NCBI GenBank assembly: GCA_003513555.1
Contig: DOPG01000407.1
Coordinates: 1-12,115 of the forward strand
Length of the DNA stretch: 12,115 nt
Direction: 5' to 3'
Origin: Rhodopirellula sp.
Lineage (GTDB): Bacteria > Planctomycetota > Planctomycetia > Pirellulales > Pirellulaceae
How positions within the stretch are numbered: position 1 is the stretch's first letter; the number at the start of each line of letters is the position of its first letter. This document shows positions 7,490-12,115 of the stretch, piece after piece. Below the pieces are notes generated by a model. It was not told the origin of the DNA. It ran no database searches and saw only the letters and a program-made list of their open reading frames with translations. A program made the translations under genes and the position numbers.

Positions 7490-8359
7490 TTAAAGACGGC
7501 AATTGGAAATAGGAGTTTCAATAACCGCAGAGGCGCCTACCGTTTCGAGGCGTTCCATGGCATCAATCACAGCGCCACGTTTGACCATGACTCTCACGCT
7601 ACACCACTCAGGATCTTCGAGTGTATTGACGGTTGGTGAATTGAAACCGGGCGTAATGGCCTCGGCAGCTTCAAGCTTGCTTCGGGGCACGTTGTATTCC
7701 AACAATGAGTAGTCGCGAGCGATCACGACACCCTCAAGACGCCGCACCACCCGGTCCGCCGTTTCTGTATCACGGCATCGATCATTTTGAATCAATACAG
7801 TTTCGTACGAATCGATTTCTTCGAGAATCCGCAATCGGTTAGCCGCTAACGTACTGCCAGTTTCGACAAGATCAACAATGGCATCAGCAACGCCCAGCTG
7901 GATCATCACTTCGACTGAGCCTGACAAGGAAACGAGATGAGCACTCGCTTGATGTTTGGCGAGGTATCGTTCTGTGATGGCAGGAAAACTGGTAGCAATA
8001 CGTTTACCGTCGAGATCAGCGGCTGAGTTCAGATTTGCATCATCAGGAACACAGATAGCTAACCGGCAGCGTCCCACGCCCAGTCTCATGCGGACTTCGG
8101 CACTCCCGTCAGATTCTTCCAGCAGGTCACTCCCAGTGATCCCCATATCGATCGCCCCCTCAGCGCACAGGGTTGGGATGTCATCAGTGCGTAGAAAAAT
8201 CAACTCGACCGGCAAGCCACTGACGCGAGCAAAAAGGCCACGACTTTGCCGTCGAAAACTCAACCCCGCTTGCTTCAGCAGATCGCCGGCAATGTCGCTC
8301 AGACGCCCCTTGCTGGGCAAGCCGATTCGTAAATTTTTTCCAGAGTCCAAAGTGTTCAC
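7490..8359 (-). CDS. hisG: ATP phosphoribosyltransferase, long form (HisG)
   Basis: Catalyses the first step of histidine biosynthesis, ATP + PRPP to N1-phosphoribosyl-ATP, and is normally feedback-inhibited by histidine. The product is 289 aa, the HisG-L length. Visible: N-terminal RIGLPSKGRL 11-20, GITGSDLLEE 73-82, SFPAITERYL 124-133, the PRPP-binding segment DLVETGSTL 163-171, and a C-terminal ACT-like regulatory domain about 218-289 (SPTVNTL 241-247, then VRVMVKRGAVIDAMERL). The regulatory domain means it should not need HisZ. The start is GTG at 8359, overlapping the hisE stop in a GTGA tetranucleotide (8356-8359), which points to translational coupling. The rhodanese gene follows 19 bp downstream. 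Confidence 0.97.
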   Translation of the reverse strand: MNTLDSGKNLRIGLPSKGRLSDIAGDLLKQAGLSFRRQSRGLFARVSGLPVELIFLRTDDIPTLCAEGAIDMGITGSDLLEESDGSAEVRMRLGVGRCRLAICVPDDANLNSAADLDGKRIATSFPAITERYLAKHQASAHLVSLSGSVEVMIQLGVADAIVDLVETGSTLAANRLRILEEIDSYETVLIQNDRCRDTETADRVVRRLEGVVIARDYSLLEYNVPRSKLEAAEAITPGFNSPTVNTLEDPEWCSVRVMVKRGAVIDAMERLETVGASAVIETPISNCRL

Positions 8360-8730
8360 TCACTCTCAGAGGATGATGATATCGAGTCACTGTCAGCACA
8401 ACGGTTTGCTTTTTCAACCAGTCCTGAGGTTCCTTCGCGACGAGCCAACTCTTGGGCGATTTCCTGAAGATCAACGCCACGCCACGCCAACAGGACCATG
8501 GTGTGATAAATCAGATCCCCGGCTTCGTAGACAAAATGCTCTCGTCCCTCGTCGCCCGCTTCAGCGGCAGCTTCGATCAGTTCCTCGGCTTCCTCACGAA
8601 TCTTGCTGCCAATTTTCGAGGCGCCGCCCTCCATCAACTTGGTCGTGTAGGAACCCGCAGGACGTTTTTCGGCTCGTTCTTGCAAGGTTTGCATCAAACG
8701 AGTCAGAGATTCAAGCGACTGGCTCATCAT
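8356..8730 (-). CDS. hisE: phosphoribosyl-ATP pyrophosphohydrolase
   Basis: Catalyses the second histidine step, removing pyrophosphate from PR-ATP to give PR-AMP; a helical MazG-superfamily enzyme. The 124-aa product has KIGSKIREEAEELIEA 39-54 with the metal-binding acidic cluster E46, E47, E49, E50, and a second acidic motif EAGDLIYHTMVLL 69-81 with E69 and D72. It is a stand-alone HisE, not the HisIE fusion. The last 20 or so residues form a tail rich in serine and glutamate that extends past the usual end of the domain. Two adjacent ATGs (8730 and 8727) are both possible starts, and no clear Shine-Dalgarno is visible. It is the first gene of the minus-strand operon and diverges from the hisH side across 190 bp. 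Confidence 0.94.
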   Translation of the reverse strand: MMSQSLESLTRLMQTLQERAEKRPAGSYTTKLMEGGASKIGSKIREEAEELIEAAAEAGDEGREHFVYEAGDLIYHTMVLLAWRGVDLQEIAQELARREGTSGLVEKANRCADSDSISSSSESE

Positions 8731-8769
8731 TCAAGGATTTAGAGGGAATTGCGGTATGGTTTGTTCACG

Positions 8770-8895
8770 ATGTTAGACGGAGAACACCAAATTGCCAACG
8801 TCGAGATCGGCGAGGATGACCGCGAACCTGCTTGGTGGGTTCTGTCTCTTCCGGTTTTCGGTACGCTAATGATCACAGGGACTTACCGTACATGA
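8770..8895 (+). CDS. possible 41-aa small protein or leader ORF upstream of hisH
   Basis: ATG at 8770, TGA at 8893-8895. The product would have an acidic N-terminal half (GEDDRE) and a hydrophobic segment at about 21-38 (starting AWWVLSLPVFG), compatible with one membrane segment. The frame can be extended to TTG codons at 8761 or 8749. I recognise no family. There is no clear Shine-Dalgarno for the ATG. Its TGA overlaps the ATG of the next tiny ORF as ATGA, which in turn overlaps hisH as ATGA. It has a single histidine codon, so it is not a classic his attenuator leader. Chance is a real alternative. Confidence 0.3.
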   Translation: MLDGEHQIANVEIGEDDREPAWWVLSLPVFGTLMITGTYRT

Positions 8896-8924
8896 CCGAT
8901 TTCGACGCCAAACCTCCATTATGA
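8892..8924 (+). CDS. 10-codon ORF coupled to hisH by ATGA overlap
   Basis: ATG at 8892 reads MTDFDAKPPL and stops at TGA 8922-8924, overlapping the hisH ATG (8921-8923) as ATGA. AGGGA (8877-8881) lies 10 nt upstream and could serve as its ribosome binding site, while hisH itself has no visible Shine-Dalgarno. The arrangement suggests hisH translation could depend on ribosomes terminating here. Being so short, it cannot be supported by composition. Confidence 0.25.
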   Translation: MTDFDAKPPL

Positions 8925-9568
8925 TTACCATTGTCGACTACCAGATGGGAAACCTCCGCAGCGTGCAAAAAGGAATCGAGCGAGTTGGAGGTCAAGCAGA
9001 AATCAGCTCTGACCCCCAAGAAATCGCTTCCGCAGAAAAGCTGATTCTGCCCGGGGTGGGTGCTTTTGGTGACGCGATGGCCGAAATTCACCGCCGTAAC
9101 CTCGCCGCTCCCATCGTCGATTTCATTCGCTCCAACCGTCCCTTTCTTGGTATTTGCCTCGGATTGCAACTGCTCTTTGAGCGTGGATTCGAAAATGGTG
9201 AACACGAAGGACTTGGGGTTCTCAAAGGAGACGTGGTGCGTTTCGATCTGCCACCAAGCTACAAAGTTCCCCACATGGGCTGGAACACCGTAACAAAACG
9301 AGCCGATGCCCCCATCCTCGCCAAAACACCTGAAAATAGCCATTTCTACTTTGTCCACAGCTACTACGTGAGACCAGCAGATCCCTCCATCATCGCATTG
9401 GAGTGTGATTACGGAGGAAAGTTTTGTGCCATGGTACGACAGGACAACCTCTTCGCGACCCAGTTTCACCCGGAGAAAAGTCAAACCAACGGCCTTCAAA
9501 TCCTCAAGGCTTTTGAGCAAATCAATCCACACGGCCAAACAGCCAACCCGGAGTCCTCAGCAACATAA
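8921..9568 (+). CDS. hisH: imidazole glycerol phosphate synthase, glutaminase subunit
   Basis: Class I glutamine amidotransferase subunit that hydrolyses glutamine and channels ammonia to HisF, which forms IGP and AICAR. The 215-aa product begins directly with MITIVDYQMGNLRSV, the conserved HisH N-terminus, which fixes the ATG at 8921. It shows LILPGVGAFGDAM 41-53, nucleophile elbow GICLGLQLL 77-85 with C79, HMGWN 118-122, and catalytic H183 and E185 in QFHPEKSQTNG. The catalytic triad is complete. The last 15 or so residues are a non-conserved tail. hisF, hisA and other his genes do not follow: downstream is about 760 bp of apparent spacer, so HisF must be encoded elsewhere. Confidence 0.97.
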   Translation: MITIVDYQMGNLRSVQKGIERVGGQAEISSDPQEIASAEKLILPGVGAFGDAMAEIHRRNLAAPIVDFIRSNRPFLGICLGLQLLFERGFENGEHEGLGVLKGDVVRFDLPPSYKVPHMGWNTVTKRADAPILAKTPENSHFYFVHSYYVRPADPSIIALECDYGGKFCAMVRQDNLFATQFHPEKSQTNGLQILKAFEQINPHGQTANPESSAT

Positions 9569-9644
9569 TCACCCTAACACCGTCCACCCATCTTGCTAGC
9601 GACTCACGATGGCCGAATAAGAGGCGGATTCCAATGTCACGTGG

Positions 9645-9660
9645 AACGATACAACGATAC
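9645..9660. repeat. perfect 8-bp tandem duplication
   Basis: AACGATAC occurs twice in direct succession (9645-9652 and 9653-9660) in the spacer after hisH. It may be simple slippage. Confidence 0.6.
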
Positions 9661-9890
9661 GTGCAACACTTGTTGATCAATGAAAATCGATGAAGCCTAA
9701 GTGGGAAACGGAAGGGAAGGTAACGTGGTCGAAGCATAACTCGGTTCACACCGCTGTAGCAACGATCACTTGCACGGAACAATGAAGTAACGACCCTCTT
9801 GGCGTTGGCGATGCAGGAAGTGGACACCGGGGCAGCAGCCTTGACTCGACTCGTGACCGGCTGAACGCCTTCAAATTCGAACCCGCCTGA

Positions 9891-9924
9891 CGCTGCCCGC
9901 AACCTCTAAACTCGCTGGGCAGCG
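9891..9924. repeat. 8-bp GC-rich perfect inverted repeat
   Basis: CGCTGCCC (9891-9898) pairs perfectly with GGGCAGCG (9917-9924) around an 18-nt loop. The right arm also forms a competing 4-bp hairpin (9913-9924, GGGC loop). No T-run flanks it, so a transcription-terminator call is weak. It could be a hisH transcript-end structure or an RNA element. Confidence 0.4.
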
Positions 9925-10239
9925 ACTACCACTTCCCAACAAACTGTCAATGCAAGCATTGGGAGTACAAGTTCAAAATCAAGGCGATGAGTGCAACCGC
10001 AACCATCCCCGTCCGAGCCTCAGGCACTTGCCAATGGTCCTCGCGAGTCCAGCTTTTCAGTTGATTTTCTCGCAGGAATCGTCTGTTTGGGTCGACAAAT
10101 GGAGGGATCTGGGCCGTGCCGATTGATCGAAATCTGTGGCTCAGAGCAGGCAGCGGTATCGACAAGCATCGATCATCCTGCGATAGAAATCAGCTGTTTT
10201 TGTCGTTGAAAGCTGCCAACACGAACCGCCTTGCTCAGG

Positions 10240-10307
10240 GTTGGTCAGCCAACTGGTGACCAGGAAAATAGAAGTAGAACTTCGGTCCTTTTGCTTGCGA
10301 TGCAAGC
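10240..10307 (+). promoter_or_regulatory. cluster of perfect inverted repeats ahead of the secreted-protein gene
   Basis: Within 68 bp there are several perfect inverted repeats. At 10240-10253 a 5-bp stem has loop TCAG; it competes with TGGTCA/TGACCA (10242-10247/10257-10262) and the 11-bp palindrome CTGGTGACCAG (10253-10263). GAAGT-AGA-ACTTC lies at 10271-10283 and GCTTGC-GAT-GCAAGC at 10293-10307. The last ends 19 nt before the chosen ATG at 10327. The palindrome could be an operator, and the two tight hairpins look like 5'-leader RNA structure. Confidence 0.4.
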
Positions 10308-10326
10308 CCCTCTTCGAGATACCGTC

Positions 10327-11232
10327 ATGCAATCGCATCATCGAATTCTGATTCACGGCTTGCAGTTACTACTGTTGACCCAACTGGGACCTGAACTGTC
10401 TCTGGCACAAAGTGCTTCAACATCGGAGCAATATTCTGACAACCGCAAAAACCTTCAAACACTTCAAGTCACCAGCCACCAAGCCAAAGATTCGATTCAA
10501 TGGCTAGCCACCAAAGCGTCCAAGCACGTACCCCGAACCATGAGTGGTGACAAGAACTGGGGAGATACAAAACGCGTTTGGGCAGGCGTCAAGATGCGGA
10601 TGGATGGATTCAACCTTCGGACCAATCGCAGGTATCGAGAATTAGAACAGGGAAGGTGGATCAAATATGAAGTGACACTTCCCGATGTGCCTCCCGCCAT
10701 CGAGATTACTGATGTGAGCCCAAAGATTGATGCAACGACTGGAGCGCAGAGCTGGACGATCACATCATCGGTCGTTTCGCCCATGGAATTCGAAGCCCGT
10801 GTTCAACGTTGGAACTTGGGCGTCAAACTCTTCAGTGTGACGGTACGTGGCAAAGCACGCATCCGCATGAACTCAACGCTGTTAGTGGGCTTCCATGCGA
10901 ACTACGGCGAAATCCCGCCAGGCTTGGTGATTGCGCCCAGCGTACAAAAAGCAGAGTTGGTGATGGAACATTTCGAAGTAGATCGTGTCAGCAAGATCGG
11001 TGGTGATGTTGCTGAACAATGGGGCGAGCTGTTGGAAGACATTCTGATTGAACGTCTGGTCAAACGGCAAAATGAGAAACTAGCGGGAAAACTCAACAAG
11101 GTGATCGACAAAGAGCGGGACGAGTTGAAAATCTCCCTTTCAGACTGGCTTGAAAACTGGGGGCGTGGTGGCCAACAAGAAGACACATCCGCCTCTTCCA
11201 CACAAGTGTCCACTCAGGCGCCTGCCAACTGA
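10327..11232 (+). CDS. predicted secreted/periplasmic protein of unknown function
   Basis: 301 aa. Residues 1-27 form a plausible Sec signal peptide: basic start MQSHHR, hydrophobic core HGLQLLLLTQL, likely cleavage after SLA near residue 27. The mature part begins with a polar stretch (30-75). It continues with a region of alternating hydrophobic/polar strands (about 85-215, including WTITSSVVSPMEFEARVQRW) and ends with a charged helical region (about 225-275) and a Q/S/T-rich tail. I recognise no catalytic motif; the long-strand plus amphipathic-helix layout is loosely reminiscent of lipid-binding TULIP/SMP-like folds, which is speculation. The frame is open back to TTG 10231, with another ATG at 10300; the ATG at 10327 was chosen because it places the signal peptide at the N-terminus. 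Its 3' end overlaps trpD by 19 bp, convergently. Confidence 0.8.
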   Translation: MQSHHRILIHGLQLLLLTQLGPELSLAQSASTSEQYSDNRKNLQTLQVTSHQAKDSIQWLATKASKHVPRTMSGDKNWGDTKRVWAGVKMRMDGFNLRTNRRYRELEQGRWIKYEVTLPDVPPAIEITDVSPKIDATTGAQSWTITSSVVSPMEFEARVQRWNLGVKLFSVTVRGKARIRMNSTLLVGFHANYGEIPPGLVIAPSVQKAELVMEHFEVDRVSKIGGDVAEQWGELLEDILIERLVKRQNEKLAGKLNKVIDKERDELKISLSDWLENWGRGGQQEDTSASSTQVSTQAPAN

Positions 11233-12115
11233 GCAAGCTTATCTGCTGCTGCTCCTTGATCGATGGCATCACCGGCAATCGTTGCCCCATTTTGCAGAGA
11301 AATTGCTTTTCCTGTCAGGAAAAGTGCTGCAGCGGTACCTGCAATGACAGTGTCGCGGCAGGGTCCCGGCTCGCCGGCAAACAGTCTGCGTATGATATCG
11401 GCGCTAGCTGCTGGATTTGGAGCCGACAATGCTTCATGTCCGCCGGGCAATAATCCAAAATCACTTGCTGTCCATCGGTGGTAGGACTGTTGGTCATCAC
11501 CAACCTCGATCACGGTAGTTGTACCATCAAGTGAGACCTCATCTTGGCCATCTTCTGCATAAACAATGAAGGACCGATTTGTTCCAAGTTGCCGAATGGC
11601 GGCGGCAACCTTGGCCTGAGCGTCTGCACTGGAGGTACCCAGTAATTGATGGGTAGCTCCTGCAGGATTACACAAAGGGCCCAGCAGATTGAACAATGTT
11701 TTGACTCCAAGCTTACGCCGCACACCAACCACATGCCGCATGGCAGGATGGAGTTTAGCAGCGAAACAAAAGCAGATTCCAACTTTGTCCAATCGCTCAG
11801 CCACAACGTCCGCTTCCGACTCGATACCCACACCAAGCTCTTCCAGAACATCCGCTGAACCTGTCAGGCTGGTAGCCTTACGATTGCCATGTTTGGCGAC
11901 AGGCAGACCACAGGAAGCGGCCACCATGGCAACAGCGGTACTGATATTAAATGTTCCGCTGCCACTGCCACCGGTCCCGCACGTATCAAGCAGGGTGGCA
12001 TGGTGATGTGGAATTCGGGTCATATGACGTCGCATCGCCTTAGCTGCACCTACCAATTCACTGACAGCCTCACCTTTCGCTTTGAGGGCCAGCAATAAGT
12101 CAGCAACCAACGGCT
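11214..12115 (-). CDS. trpD: anthranilate phosphoribosyltransferase, partial (5' end beyond the window)
   Basis: Transfers the phosphoribosyl group of PRPP to anthranilate, the second step of tryptophan biosynthesis. The gene runs off the right edge: the frame stays open to 12115, and the first visible residues (VADLLLALKAKGE) match the helical N-terminal domain a few dozen residues in, so the TTG at 12110 is not the start. Counting from that TTG: PRPP loop CGTGGSGSGTFNIST 44-58, KHGNRK 73-78, SLTGSADVLEELG 81-93, NLLGPLCNPA 141-150, and the metal-binding DE pair D190-E191 in GQDEVS. The PRPP loop has S49 where the family normally has D (GTGGD). The stop at 11214-11216 lies inside the end of the convergent secreted-protein gene. 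The rest is canonical, so the enzyme is probably active. Confidence 0.96.
   Translation of the reverse strand, partial: PLVADLLLALKAKGEAVSELVGAAKAMRRHMTRIPHHHATLLDTCGTGGSGSGTFNISTAVAMVAASCGLPVAKHGNRKATSLTGSADVLEELGVGIESEADVVAERLDKVGICFCFAAKLHPAMRHVVGVRRKLGVKTLFNLLGPLCNPAGATHQLLGTSSADAQAKVAAAIRQLGTNRSFIVYAEDGQDEVSLDGTTTVIEVGDDQQSYHRWTASDFGLLPGGHEALSAPNPAASADIIRRLFAGEPGPCRDTVIAGTAAALFLTGKAISLQNGATIAGDAIDQGAAADKLAQLAGA
11304..11326. other. perfect 9-bp palindromic hairpin inside the 3' part of trpD
   Basis: CTTTTCCTG (11306-11314) and CAGGAAAAG (11316-11324) are exact reverse complements around a single base; a realistic fold is a 7-bp stem with a 5-nt loop, extendable outward by two wobble pairs. 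It lies within trpD codons (FLTGKA) about 75 bp past the stop of the convergent secreted-protein gene. No T-run follows on the plus strand. Confidence 0.35.

Larger units (their letters stand above)
9569..10326. other. 758-bp stretch without a convincing gene
   Basis: Between hisH and the secreted-protein gene I see no frame with family motifs. A minus-strand open frame at 9522-9902 overlaps the hisH 3' end, is very arginine-rich, and looks like an antisense shadow, although it stays open for 126 codons. The stretch contains a perfect 8-bp tandem repeat, an 8-bp inverted repeat at 9891-9924, a short hairpin at 9948-9961, inverted repeats 10157-10161/10181-10185 and 10191-10195/10211-10215, and the cluster at 10240-10307. 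It should hold the promoter for the downstream gene and the end of the hisH transcript. Confidence 0.5.

Noticed and set aside
7471..7521. Upstream ATG (7521) as the rhodanese start
   Set aside because: It would overlap hisG by 32 bp and lacks a ribosome binding site, while the ATG at 7470 has a strong AGGAAGG and gives the normal domain start.
7956..8819. 287-codon plus-strand frame opposite hisG and hisE
   Set aside because: Both opposite-strand genes are unmistakable; this frame is arginine/proline-rich with no motif.
8873..9538. 221-codon minus-strand frame opposite hisH
   Set aside because: It lies antisense to a complete canonical HisH and has no recognisable domain.
9735..9765. T-arm-like sequence (GGTTCACACC) suggesting a tRNA
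   Set aside because: Only 3 bp pair around it and no acceptor or anticodon stem can be built; likewise GTTCAAACCCC near 2928.
9522..9902. 126-codon minus-strand frame after hisH
   Set aside because: Arginine-rich, overlaps the hisH end, no motif or ribosome binding site; kept only as a reason to search the spacer for repeats.

Overview
The window looks like chromosomal housekeeping DNA from a planctomycete, probably a Pirellulaceae/Rhodopirellula-like marine lineage. This is inferred from gene content, the enlarged FtsH and RseP-type proteases, long non-coding spacers, mixed gene orientation, sparse Shine-Dalgarno sites and GTG/TTG starts. No mobile element, CRISPR array, rRNA or tRNA was found. 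The right edge cuts through trpD.

Layout: (1) 1-297 is a spacer with weak hairpins. (2) ftsH (membrane AAA+ zinc protease) is on the minus strand, 298-2589. (3) A 700-bp divergent spacer, 2590-3290, holds two strong imperfect hairpins. One reads on the minus strand as a textbook intrinsic terminator with no recognised minus-strand gene feeding it. (4) dxr (MEP isoprenoid pathway) and an rseP-like site-2 protease are co-directional on the plus strand, 3291-6877. (5) A minus-strand histidine operon, hisE-hisG-rhodanese, spans 7126-8730. It converges on rseP and has a stem-loop directly after the rhodanese stop. (6) hisH diverges from hisE at 8921-9568. It is preceded by two tiny ORFs that chain into it through two successive ATGA stop/start overlaps. 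(7) 9569-10326 is a long apparently non-coding stretch with small repeats. It ends in a cluster of perfect inverted repeats just before a predicted secreted protein gene. (8) That gene (10327-11232, unknown function) converges on trpD (minus strand, partial) with a 19-bp overlap of the coding ends.

Functional themes: histidine biosynthesis is represented by HisG (step 1), HisE (step 2) and HisH (glutaminase of the IGP synthase step), and tryptophan biosynthesis by TrpD; HisG and TrpD both use PRPP. FtsH and the RseP homologue are membrane proteases, and dxr-rseP adjacency echoes the conserved uppS-cdsA-dxr-rseP order of many bacteria. I found no clear novel multi-gene system. The observations most worth a second look are the orphan minus-strand terminator/structured spacer between ftsH and dxr, the stop/start cascade ahead of hisH, the hairpin cluster ahead of the secreted protein, and a GTGGS substitution in the PRPP loop of TrpD.
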